64,000 nt of DNA, taken from positions 248,001 through 312,000 of the forward strand of contig NZ_CP007154.1 of the NCBI RefSeq assembly GCF_000524555.1. Reading direction: 5' to 3'. Each line of letters starts with the position of its first letter. Positions within the stretch are counted from its first letter, which is position 1. Below, one piece after another: positions 46,315 to 55,792 of this stretch. The notes beneath the pieces are model-generated. The model was given only the letters and a program-made list of their open reading frames with translations, did not search any database and had not been told where the DNA came from. The DNA is from Mesomycoplasma bovoculi M165/69. GTDB taxonomy: Bacteria; Bacillota_I; Bacilli_A; Mycoplasmatales; Metamycoplasmataceae. The translations under genes were made by a program, and so were the position numbers.

Positions 46315-47283
46315 ATGGTTAAAAGAATTGCTGTTTTGACCTCAGGCGGTGACTCACCAGGAATGAACAGTGCTATAGCTGCGATTTTAAAAACAGCAGC
46401 TAGATATAATGTTAAAGTTTTGCCTATTGAGCAAGGTTATAGTGGAATTTTTTCAAGTGAATTTGTACGCTATACAACTCATTGGCCTTACAACTTTGAT
46501 AGTCAAGGTGGAACTATTTTAGGTTCAACTCGATACCCCGAATTTGCAAAAGAAGAAGTTCAGGTAATTGCCAAAGGTATTTTAGAAGAAGAAAATGTTG
46601 ATGCACTAATTGTTATTGGTGGTGATGGGACATACAAAGGTGGTTATGAACTTCATAGACTAGGTCTAAAAGTAATGGCTCTACCTGGAACTATTGACAA
46701 CGACATTGCCCACACAGACTATACCATTGGATTTGACACTGCTCTTAACACAATTGTTGAATCAATTGATAAATTAAGAGACACAGCAGCTTCACATAAA
46801 CGTTGCTTTATAGTGGAGGTTATGGGTCGCCATTGTCAAGATCTAGCTTATTATTCAGCGCTTGCAACAGGTTCTGAAATCATCATTACTAACACATTTG
46901 TGCCTACCAAAGAAGAAATAGCATCTGAAGTTGCTAAACAATTTGCCAAAGGTAAAAAAAGTGTTGTTATCACAGTTAGTGAAAATGTTTTAGAAAATCT
47001 TAAGGAACTAGCACAATTTATTGAGAAAAAAACTAGAATTACTACTCGCGAAATTGTTTTAGGTCATTTACAACGTGGTGGAAGACCTTCTGCTTTTGAT
47101 AGAATCCTAGCAGCACAAATGGGTATTAAAGCTGTCGAAGCGCTAATTGATGGGAATTCTGGACTAGCCGTAGGATTCAAAGATGGTAAAATCAACTTTA
47201 CTCCACTTGAAGATGTTTTTGATACAAAAATCACAGATAATGCTAAAATAATTAAACAGCTTAGCAAAATTAATCAATCATAA
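46315..47283 (+). CDS. pfkA: 6-phosphofructokinase
   Basis: A 322-aa ATP-dependent glycolytic enzyme. It has the nucleotide-binding GGDSPGMNS, the substrate/catalytic segments GGDGTYKG and PGTIDND with the catalytic Asp, MGRHCQDLA, and the late signature GHLQRGGRPS. Length is normal. The ATG at 46315 follows AAAGGAAAG and matches the family N-terminus MVKRIAVLTSGGD; upstream in-frame codons would extend towards the tRNA. A tiny basic peptide gene follows after 10 bases. Confidence 0.95.
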   Translation: MVKRIAVLTSGGDSPGMNSAIAAILKTAARYNVKVLPIEQGYSGIFSSEFVRYTTHWPYNFDSQGGTILGSTRYPEFAKEEVQVIAKGILEEENVDALIVIGGDGTYKGGYELHRLGLKVMALPGTIDNDIAHTDYTIGFDTALNTIVESIDKLRDTAASHKRCFIVEVMGRHCQDLAYYSALATGSEIIITNTFVPTKEEIASEVAKQFAKGKKSVVITVSENVLENLKELAQFIEKKTRITTREIVLGHLQRGGRPSAFDRILAAQMGIKAVEALIDGNSGLAVGFKDGKINFTPLEDVFDTKITDNAKIIKQLSKINQS

Positions 47284-47293
47284 AAGGAGACCA

Positions 47294-47401
47294 ATGCGTA
47301 AAATTCGTCGTGAACAAATGGCAAAAAGAAGAGAATTACGTCGTTTAAAAACTTCTAAACTTGCCAAAAAATTAAATGCTAAAAAACTAGCAGCTCAATA
47401 A
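47294..47401 (+). CDS. 35-residue basic peptide of unknown function
   Basis: MRKIRREQMAKRRELRRLKT followed by a further 15 residues (SKLAKKLNAKKLAAQ). Nearly half of the residues are Lys or Arg, no acidic cluster is present, and it is probably helical. A very good ribosome site (AAAAGGAGACC) lies 6 bases before the ATG, and a terminator follows at once, so it looks like a real gene co-transcribed with pfkA. It could be an RNA-binding or ribosome-associated micropeptide, but I do not recognise it as a known ribosomal protein. Confidence 0.6.
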   Translation: MRKIRREQMAKRRELRRLKTSKLAKKLNAKKLAAQ

Positions 47402-47405
47402 TTTT

Positions 47406-47437
47406 AAAAACCACTATTACGAATTAGTGGTTTTTTG
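47406..47437 (+). terminator. Terminator of pfkA and the basic peptide
   Basis: AAAAACCACTA and TAGTGGTTTTTT form an 11-bp stem around an 8-nt loop. Confidence 0.85.
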
Positions 47438-47477
47438 TTTACTAATAATAATTTATAATTATCTTAGGCACAAAATT

Positions 47478-49151
47478 ATGAACAAATTTTTTAAATTTTT
47501 AATTGTAATATTTTCACTTGCTGGTTTAGGAGTTGCTGGTTATTTTGTTTATGACAAAGTTGTTGTAAAGTATTTTGCAACACCAGAGCAACCAAAAAAC
47601 TCAAAACCCAAAGTTGAACCAAAACCTGTTGAAGTTGATAAGCCAAAAAGTCAACCACCTACAAAAACTGAAACTAAGCAAGAAGATCAAGAAAACAAAA
47701 AGACTTTAAGTAAATTCACACCAATTACAAAATTTGATTTAGATAGAGCAGCATCTATGAAAGCTGATTTACCTAAAAATCATTTAAGTTTTAAACTTGA
47801 TTTTGGTAATAATTTTGTTGGCAAAGAAAATGATAAGTATTATTTAGGCAAATCTAATGATGGTCTTTATGTTTATAATTTAAATGAGCCTAATATTGAA
47901 AATCATATTTTGGCCGATAAACAAACTAAAGATAAAATTCTAAATCAAGAATTTAATATTTTTGACAAAAAGAATCGCCCATTTATTTATAATTTGGATC
48001 AAATTGGTGTCTATACTCAAAAAATTAATAGTGTTGATTTAAGAAATGAGAATATTTTTAAAAGAAATATTCGCATAGCAAATGGGACAGCAACTATTTT
48101 AGATGCAAGTGCTGAGAAAACTTTACTAATTACTAACAAACATGTTTTAAAAACTGGAATCAAAGATGATAATAAGCAAGTTAATTTTTGAAATATTCCA
48201 CAAAGTGACATTTTTAAATGATATGACAATGGCAAAATTCATACTATAGAATATGACGATTTAGGAATTTTATTTTATGTCAAACAAACAATTGAAAAAA
48301 ACTTGTCTGAGATCAAAAATCATGATTTAAAAGCTGAAAACAAAGATGTTCAAACTGAAAATCAGATTAATTTTTTAAAAAATTTTTTAAATCCTTATTT
48401 TGAGGTTGAAACAAAATTTGATAACAAAAACGTAGATGTTGCTTTATTTTATTTTAAACATAAAAAATTTATTGAAGATATTAAAAATTTAGCAGATTTT
48501 TTTAGCAAGTCACCAGAGATGAACCAAGCTACTATTAAATTTAGCAATCAAGATGTAATTGATAAAATAAAAGATAAATTTTTAAGTAATTATCAAAATT
48601 TTATTAGTTTTTGAAAGAGTGTGGCACAAGCCAAATCAGTTGTTATCTCAGATAAGTTATGAAAAATAGGAGATAGTGACTATGACAAAATGGTTTCATT
48701 ATTTTGACCTAAAGGAACACCCATTAAAAACATTTTTAAAGGAGTCTATGCTTCTACAATTCAAGCTAATACTAAATCGGTTGCTTTATTTTTTTACACA
48801 ACTAATGGTCCAGGAGCAAGTGGAAGTGGAGTTTTCAATGCCAAAGGTGAATTGCAGTTTTTAAACGCATTTGGACTTTTAGCTGGTAAAAAAACATCCC
48901 CACCTGTTAAAGACAATATTGTAAGCAAACCAGGTAAATCTAAAAAAACTGAAGCTGATGATGAAGTTGAATTTTACGATAATTTAAACACTTATATTGC
49001 AATTTCTGGTGGGGTTCCTTTTGTAACTGAAAAATATAATTTGAAAAAAGAAATAGAAAAATTTTATCCTAGTAAGCAATTGAAATTAAATCAAAACAAT
49101 TTAATTTCCAACATCACAACTAACACACCAATTACTGTTCAAACTAATTAG
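47478..49151 (+). CDS. DUF31/MIP-type serine protease (immunoglobulin protease family)
   Basis: A 557-aa protein with one N-terminal membrane helix (residues ~5-27, no lipobox Cys). A Pro/Lys-rich stalk follows (~35-75), and then a trypsin-like domain. The likely triad is His222 in LLITNKHVL, Asp320 in NVDVALFYF and Ser448 in GPGASGSGVFNAKGEL. This pattern is that of mycoplasma DUF31 peptidases, which include MIP, the protease that cuts antibody heavy chains when partnered with MIB. A MIB-type protein is encoded 3.7 kb downstream. It is shorter than characterised MIPs (about 800 aa), so the antibody specificity is inference. A tail of ~90 residues follows the Ser motif. Confidence 0.75.
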
Positions 49152-49171
49152 TAAACCAACATTCAAGTGAA

Positions 49172-49325
49172 AATAAAAACCCCTTTTATATAAAAGGGGT
49201 TTAGTTTCATACCGGCGCACCAGTTGCTAGAATTATTATGAGAAAGGGCTATCATATGCCAGGTATTTAAATAATATCATTTATTTAATGATTATTTAAA
49301 ATCTCATAATATCTTTATGAAATCA
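49172..49325 (-). ncRNA. Candidate pseudoknotted small RNA
   Basis: A minus-strand TATAAT (49331-49336) with TTGCTT 16 bases upstream would start an RNA near 49325. It would end at the hairpin AAACCCCTTTTAT/ATAAAAGGGGTTT (49177-49203). Within it, ATACCGGC (49209-49216) pairs with GCC-A-GGTAT (49258-49266). ATTATGAGA (49235-49243), in the loop of that stem, pairs perfectly with TCTCATAAT (49302-49310) outside it, forming a pseudoknot. An 11-bp hairpin lies between (49269-49299). No reading frame is present. The patch 49211-49230 is GC-rich against a very AT-rich background. The family is unknown. Confidence 0.5.
49177..49203. terminator. Bidirectional terminator after the MIP-type protease
   Basis: Near-perfect palindrome AAACCCCTTTTAT/ATAAAAGGGGTTT with T-rich DNA on both sides. 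It would end the protease transcript on plus and the candidate small RNA on minus. Confidence 0.75.
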
Positions 49326-49453
49326 AGATTATTATACCTTAAATTTTTGAAAAAGCAAAGCAAAAAATATTATTTTTGTTTTTGTGAATATAAATTAAAT
49401 TCAAGTTATGTTAATATTTTGTAATCTTTTCAATACTAATTAACTAAATTTAT

Positions 49454-49481
49454 TTGGTTTATAGCCGGTTTATAGTATAAT
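49454..49481 (+). promoter_or_regulatory. Promoter of the MazF/PemK-like gene
   Basis: TTGGTT (49454-49459), 16-base spacer, TATAAT (49476-49481). A direct repeat GGTTTATAG (49456-49464 and 49468-49476) overlaps the spacer and could be an operator. TSS near 49488, with a 72-nt leader. Confidence 0.5.
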
Positions 49482-49559
49482 GACTATAGTGAATTCATAA
49501 TAATATTTGTTTGTTACAAAGTAGTTGTGATAATAATTAAATAATACCTAGGAGTTTTT

Positions 49560-50699
49560 ATGATGGTGCCTAAAACATTTGCCCCTTATATGCCAAAAAA
49601 TGTTATTACATTTAACATTTATGAACAACCCATAGGTATACATCCTGTTGTTGTTTGATACAATGGTGATGAGGATATGTATTATTATGTCAAAGCAAGA
49701 ACTAAAAAAGATAATATTGCAGTGTCAAATAAAAACCCAAAATTTAATTCTGAAATTTTAATTCCTGCTGGTGCAACTTTAAAAAACTATTTGTTTAAAA
49801 AAGATAGTTACCTAGATTGCTCACAAATTTTTAAAATAGACAAAGATCAATTTTTAGAAGCTTATGGAAGTGATAAATTTCCAAAAGCATGAGAATTGCC
49901 TTTTAACTATTCTATGGATATTCTTAACAAAATTGAAGAAAATTTAAAAAGCAACCACATTTCCTTGATGGAAATTAGTGTAGATGGTTATGATAAAAAT
50001 GATAATCCTATTATCAAACCAGAATTATTATATGCTAGCCAATCAAGTTGAGAGCAAGAAAGCAATTGATACAACAATTTAATTGATAAAGATCAAAAAA
50101 GAATGGCTGATAAATCAAAGGATGCTTATTATAAAAAAAACAAACAAATAAATGAGCTTAACATTGTTGAAAGTGCTTTGAAAGAAACTAAAGATAGTTT
50201 AGTGCAATATCGAATTTTGGACCATATTTATCAATTTATTCAAGATTATAAATTACTTGATAAAGAACTTACAATGGTAGAAATTAAAAAAGAGGTAGAA
50301 AAAAATATCATCAATGATGCACAGTTCAACAATTTTAAACTCAAGGATGCCCATATTTGAGCCAGTTTAGCAACACCTTGAGAGCAACCTGGTAATAATT
50401 TAACTTTTGAGCAAGAATATAAAATAAATTCAAGCAAATTAAAAAATAACCAACTAAAATACTTTTTTAAACACGTAACTAATGAGCAACTTGTTGCTTT
50501 AAAAGAGGCTTATAAGCAAAATAAGCTTTATGATTGAGTGTTAGCTGGCCACTTTAATCAAGAATATCATCACTATTTTGAGCAATGCCTTGAAAATCTT
50601 AATTGAAGTTCAAATGAATGTGCGGCTGAATTTATAAAATATAGATATTGCATTGATGACATTTCCATAATTGACAACGAGATAAAAAATAGAATTTAG
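49560..50699 (+). CDS. Protein with MazF/PemK-like N-terminal domain, unknown C-terminus
   Basis: A 379-aa cytosolic protein. The first ~115 residues contain GIHPVVVWYNGDEDMYYYVKA, NSEILIPAGATLKNY and SYLDCSQIFKIDKDQF. Their order resembles the RP.LV ... I.. ... S.V....I..I.K segments of MazF/PemK toxin folds. The remaining ~260 residues are charged, helical and Trp-containing, and unrecognised. From memory, similar proteins are annotated among mycoplasma integrative elements, but no other element gene is here. AGGAG lies before two consecutive ATGs (49560 or 49563). No antitoxin gene is adjacent. The toxin idea is inference from motif resemblance only. Confidence 0.55.
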
Positions 50700-50700
50700 T

Positions 50701-50770
50701 TAGTTGTTTATAAAAATAAACAACTATAAAATTAAAGAGTAAAAATTTGCTTTAATTTTTACTCTTTTTG
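50701..50770 (+). terminator. Two tandem hairpins ending the MazF/PemK-like gene
   Basis: A perfect 11-bp hairpin (TAGTTGTTTAT/ATAAACAACTA, 50701-50726) begins right after the stop. A 14-bp hairpin with a T-rich tail follows (AAAGAGTAAAAATT/AATTTTTACTCTTT, 50734-50770). The second is the terminator proper. Confidence 0.75.
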
Positions 50771-50826
50771 TTTATTTTTGTAAGTTAATTTTTGGTTTTC
50801 TAAATTCTATTTTTGCAATCAATTAA

Positions 50827-50835
50827 TGCTATAAT
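50827..50835 (+). promoter_or_regulatory. Extended -10 (TGCTATAAT) for transketolase
   Basis: A TGnTATAAT element 33 bases before the tkt start; AAAGGAGTC ribosome site follows. Confidence 0.6.
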
Positions 50836-50867
50836 TACATAGACAAATAATAAAATAAAGGAGTCTT

Positions 50868-52808
50868 ATGGAAACTAAAACAATTGCTCGTTTGCGGGCT
50901 TTAGCCCTTGATATGATAAATGGTGCTGGAAATGGTCACATCGGGATGGCCCTTGGAGCAACTGAAATTTTTTATACTTTAGTTGCTAAAGAATTGAATT
51001 TTTCTCAAATTCAAACAGGTCAACCTAAATGAATCAATCGAGATCGATTTGTGCTTTCAGCAGGCCACGGTTCTGCTGGAATTTATAGTGTTTATCGTTT
51101 TTTAGGCTTGCTTTCAGATGATGATATTAGAAAGCACAAACAATTTGGTTCAAAAACACCTTCTCATCCAGAAATTGACAAATTTGACTATGTTGATGCT
51201 TCAACAGGCCCACTTGGCCAGGGGCTTGCAATGGCAGTTGGGATGGCTTATGCTGCTAAATTTGTAGCAAACAAATTTAACAAAACTGACTTGCAAATCA
51301 TTGATCATTACGTTTATGCTCTTTGTGGCGACGGTGATTTTCAAGAAGGTGTTGGTTTGGAGTCACTTGCTTTTGCCGGAACCAACAAGCTTAAAAATTT
51401 AATTGTTATCCATGACTACAATGATGTTCAAATTGATTCAAGAAGTTCACTTGTCAACAACGTTGATTTTGCAAAGTATTTTGAATCCATAGGCTTTAAA
51501 CCCCTTATTTTAAAAGGCAACAATGTTGCCGAAATTTCAAAAGCAATTGCTGAAGCAAAATTGGCAGATTCACCAGTTTATATTCAAGTGCCAACAATAA
51601 TTGCTTACGGAACTGCAGTGGCCAACAAGCCAGCAGGTCATCATGGATTTTTAAATACCCAGCAAAGTATTGAGTACAAAACTAACTTGGGACTTGAAAA
51701 TACAACTCCATTTTTTGTAGAGCCAGAATTTTTAGAAGAAGGTCAAAAAATGATGGCTCAAAAACAAGAGAATTACAAAAAATGAGTTGCTAAATTAGAA
51801 ACTTACAAACAAAATTACCCAGCTGATTTCATTAAATTTGAGCAACTCATTTCTGGCCAAATTAATTATGAAATTGGCGAAATTAATTTCGCCAATTCTA
51901 ATGTTGCAACCAGAAATTATGTTGGTCAAATTTTCGCCAACCTAGATAAGTATGATTTTTTAGTTGGTGGAAGTGCTGATTTAGTTGCAGCCACTAGAGT
52001 GAAATTAGCGCCTGAGAAAAATATTGTCTATGGAATTCGTGAGTTTGCCATGACAGCCATTAATAATGGAATTATGCTTTATAGTAAAGCCTTTCGAGCA
52101 GTTAGTTCAACCTTTTTAACTTTTGCAGATTATGCCAAATCTGCTATTAGAATGGCTGCACTTATGAAATTGCCAGCCTTATTTGTTTATAGTCACGATT
52201 CTTATCAAGTTGGCGGTGATGGTCCAACTCATCAACCTGTTGACCAGGTTGGGATGCTCCGGCTAGTTCCTAATTTACATGTAATTCGTCCTTGTGACGA
52301 GTCTGAAATGCTAGCTGCATTTCAGTTTGCTCTTGCAAAATTAGAAGAGCCAAGTGCCATTATTACAACTCGCCAAGACATTAAGTCATTTAATTTAGCG
52401 CCAGCTGATTTTCAGCCAGCTTATTTAATTTCTGAGCACCAAAACTTTGACATTAGTTTGCTAGCTTCTGGTTCAGAAGTGCAATTAGCAGTTGAAATTG
52501 CACAAAAACTCTATGAATCACAAGGAGTTTTAGCCAATGTAATTTCAGTACCTTACTTGCAAGGACTTGTAGATAATCACGATTTAATTGCTAAGCTCAA
52601 AATTAATCAAAAACCAGCTTTTGCCATTGAAGCCACAAATGATTCACTTTGGTACAAATTAGCTCGCTTCACTCGTTTTGAAGCTCACCTTGCTGCTAAT
52701 TTTGGTGAAAGTGCTCCAGGAGATGTTGTTTATGAGCACCAAGGCTTTTTAGCAACAAGTCTTATTGTCAAAATAAATGAATTTTTAAAAAAAATGCCTA
52801 CTAAATAG
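50868..52808 (+). CDS. tkt: Transketolase
   Basis: A 646-aa thiamine-diphosphate enzyme moving two-carbon units between sugar phosphates in the non-oxidative pentose pathway. Key segments are NGAGNGHIGMALG, SAGHGS, the ThDP/Mg motif CGDGDFQEG with its partner DYNDVQID, AGHHGF, FREFAMTAINNG-type sequence (GIREFAMTAINNG) carrying the catalytic Glu, and YSHDSYQVGGDGPTHQPVDQ with the phosphate-binding residues. Length is normal. It has its own promoter and a strong ribosome site. The terminator begins within its last codons. Confidence 0.95.
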
Positions 52809-52818
52809 GTATTTTTTA
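52791..52818 (+). terminator. Terminator overlapping the tkt stop
   Basis: AAAATGCCTA and TAGGTATTTT form a 10-bp stem (one G-T pair) around CTAAA, with further T's; the stop codon lies in the hairpin. Confidence 0.7.
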
Positions 52819-52876
52819 TGTAAAAAAAAAAAAAATTATAATTAAATAGCAATTTTGAAGGTTAGGGTTGTTTTGT

Positions 52877-55138
52877 ATGATTTTAAAATTAACTAAAAAA
52901 ACTAAAATTATTGTTGGACTAGTGGGTGCCATAGTGGCATTACCTTCTTTTTTTGCTATTTCACAATCATCTAATAATTTTGAAATTGGATCTACCCCTA
53001 ATGTTTATTATTCATCTTTGGCACCTTCAATTATTTTGAAAAACAAACCAAATGACAATGGTTTTTCAAGTCCAGTTTCTAATTCGAAGTTTATCAAACC
53101 ACCCGTTGTTAAAAAACCACCAGTGATAATTAAAACTGATCAAACTAAAGAACCGAAAAAGAAAGAAATCAAAAAAGAAGAGCCACCCAAAGTTATCAAA
53201 CCACCCAAAAAAGAAATTAAAATTATTAAAAATGTGGAGGTAAGCCCACCACCTCCTAAAGCTAAAGTTGAAGATAAACCGATAACTGAACCAGATCCTA
53301 CAGTTACAGAGGTTAAAAGTCAAATAAAACCCAAAGTTGTTGAAGCACCAGTGATTACACCAACTCCCCAACCGCAAATTAAAGTGATTTCACAACCCAA
53401 AGTTAGTACAGCACCTATTGTTGCAGATGTGGTTCCAAAAATTACAACTAGTTTAAGTTTACCATCTTCTGTGGCTAAAGGTGACATTGATAGACTCAAA
53501 GATTTGGCAGAGTCTCGTCGAACAAAGGCGGTAGAAGTTGCAACTAGACGAGCTGAAGAGCAATTAAAATATCTAAATGATTATGTTGATGGAATGGAAA
53601 AATCTTACAAAGAAACTATTGAAAAGTTGAAAAACCAGCAACAAAGTGAATCTTCTATTGAACAATACAATCAAGCTTATCAAAGCGAGAAAAAACCATG
53701 AGAAGATGACATCAAAAAAGAAGAAGACAAACTTGATAAATTAAAAAATTTTGATGTCAATTCGTTTACACCAGAAGAAATTATTTATTTAAAACAAGGC
53801 AGACTTCCATCACAAGAATCACCTTTTGATTGAGAATGAACTAACCCATCAAATGATCCTATAGTTAGGCAAGGTATTGCACAAAATGGTGAACGAGTAT
53901 TAAAAATACCTGGCTATCAAGATAGAACTCCAGATGAAATTAATAGAGGTATTTTTAAAGGTTGAACTAAAAAAGATATTAGTGATGAAGTGAAAACTCA
54001 AGGTATTACTGGCATTGATGGGACAAATATATCTGTCCAAGAGTACTCTAAATATATTCTTTTTGACAAAAAAATAGTTCGCCAAATTACTTTGAATGCT
54101 AGTGATAAAGCTTCTTTTGATTCTTTTGCCTCACTTCTTAAAACCGAAGGTGACAAACTTAACCTTGGCATAGTGACTATTAAAAACATTGGTGAATCAA
54201 ATACACAAGACATTAGTGAAATTATAAAAGCCTTACCAAAAAGCATCGAAGGTCTTAATTTGTATGTTGATGATCCAAGCTCACTCAAAGGTCTTAGTGC
54301 TTTGCAAAATCATCATCTTAAAGAATTGGTTTTGTACACAAACAATACTAAAATTTATGCTACAGACCCAAAATGAGAAATTAATCCAAATGCTCTTAAA
54401 AATGTAGATTCAGTTAGTTTTGATTACTTTGATGCTCAAGATCCTGATTTATATAGACAACCAAATGAAAAAATTCCTTCATCAATAATTTTTAATACAT
54501 TGCGTTGAGACAAAAGTGATGATATCACAAAAGTTAATGAAGGACTTAAAGTAGTTTTCGATAGCAAAGCTTATCAAAAAATTTTTTGAGGAAAAACATT
54601 AAAAAAAGGTGATTATCCTGATAATCTTGATTTTTCAGATTCAACTAGTATAAAAACTCTTAAAGATATTGACTTTGCAAGTTTAGATAAAGATTTTGAT
54701 GATCGTATCAAAACCTGAAAATATGAAGTTGATCCAAGTATAAGTTATAAAAAACCAAATCCAATTACATTTAATAATGTTACATTTGGAGCTACTGAAA
54801 AAAATGGGCATAATGTTTATGAAGCAAAAATTAGTGATTTTCATGAAGCTCAATTTACAACTCGACTAGCTGACAAAGATGATAAAGAACCAACTATAAA
54901 TATTAAAGATGCAAATGGCCAAGTACTTAAGGATATTTCATTTTATTTAGATGGAAATGCTAGTCAAATTCAAGATGATGTAAAAGATGAGTTAGAAAAA
55001 TTTGTCTCAGCAGCAAATAATGATGAGACAAAAACTTTTAACAAAATTGTAGTAAGCAGTCAAGAAGTCAAAGAAAAATTAGGTTCTTCTATTTCAGGAG
55101 TGCCGATTGAAGTCGCAACTAGCACTGCTTCAAATTAA
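52877..55138 (+). CDS. Immunoglobulin-binding surface protein (MIB / protein M type)
   Basis: A 753-aa protein with one N-terminal hydrophobic helix (residues ~11-30). A long Pro/Lys/Glu-rich stalk follows (~60-200), then a coiled-coil stretch (~210-300) rich in Arg/Glu/Lys. The folded region from ~residue 390 has leucine-rich-like segments (LNLYVDDPSSLKGLSALQN, LKELVLYTNNTKIY, WEINPNALKNVDSVSFDYFD) matching the mycoplasma immunoglobulin-blocking family that includes MIB and M. genitalium protein M. It should capture antibody light chains at the cell surface. A MIP-type protease lies 3.7 kb upstream. An in-frame TTG at 52868 is an alternative start. Confidence 0.78.
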
Positions 55139-55529
55139 AAATAAGAAAAATTAATTTGAAAATAATTTCAAGAAAATATCTATTTCTTGTCTAACAATAC
55201 TTTGAATGTATTGTTCCATAAAATAATTATGAATATTATGCCTTTCTAATTAATTAAATAGATAAAATTTAAAACAATTTTAAATATCAAACTAATACTA
55301 GTAAAACTAGACTTAAATCATTTGACTTAAAACTAATAATCTAGGATATTAAATTTTGAAAGAACTATTTGGTTTGGTTGGTTTAATGTTTGTTTTGTTG
55401 TTTTGATTTACTTTAAAAACATTTTTTAAAGCAATCATTTGCGTTTGTAGTTAGTTTGACCTACCTTGAAATTTTGCAATTTGAAAGCAGTCATTTTGTG
55501 TTTAAAAGTTGTTGGATTTTTAATGATAA

Positions 55530-55590
55530 CACATTTTTATTTTTTGCCAAGAAAAAAACTCTTTTTTTTATTTTTGGTAATTCACGTGTA
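55530..55590 (+). repeat. Copy B of the shared upstream element
   Basis: CATTTTTATTTTTTGCCAA, an A-rich stretch, TTTATTTTTGGTAATTCAC. It matches the block order of copy A at 26291-26350. Confidence 0.45.
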
Positions 55591-55674
55591 ACTATATTAC
55601 TTTTTTAATTTTTGAAAGTTGTTATAAAAATTAAAAAAATAATTTAAATATTTTTATTTTTTACTTTTTTATAT

Positions 55675-55680
55675 TATAAT
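55675..55680 (+). promoter_or_regulatory. -10 element of the giant surface gene
   Basis: TATAAT 112 bases before the ATG; the leader contains a terminator-like hairpin. Confidence 0.55.
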
Positions 55681-55704
55681 TTTGCTTGTTTTAAAAGAAT
55701 ATAG

Positions 55705-55748
55705 GCTATGAAAAATTATATTTCTAATTTTTTTGCATAGCTTTTTTT
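55705..55748 (+). terminator. Attenuator-like hairpin in the giant gene leader
   Basis: GCTATG-AAAAATTA and TAATTTTT-(TTG)-CATAGC form a 6+8 bp stem with a 3-nt bulge and a 6-nt loop, followed by T7. It lies after the promoter and 45 bases before the start codon, so it would cap transcription unless read through. Confidence 0.55.
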
Positions 55749-55792
55749 ATTTTATACTTAATTAAATAAATAGTTTTATAAAAGGAATTTTA

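Larger units (their letters stand above)
55139..55792. other. 654-bp intergenic region upstream of the giant surface gene
   Basis: It contains a hairpin near 55193-55215 (AACAATAC/GTATTGTT) after the MIB-type gene, a GT-rich stretch at 55360-55420, copy B of the shared upstream element (55530-55590), a TATAAT promoter and an attenuator-like hairpin. No coding frame was recognised. Confidence 0.5.

Noticed and set aside
49560..50699. Integrative conjugative element
   Set aside because: No transposase, conjugation ATPase, pilin-like gene or attachment repeats are seen around this single gene.
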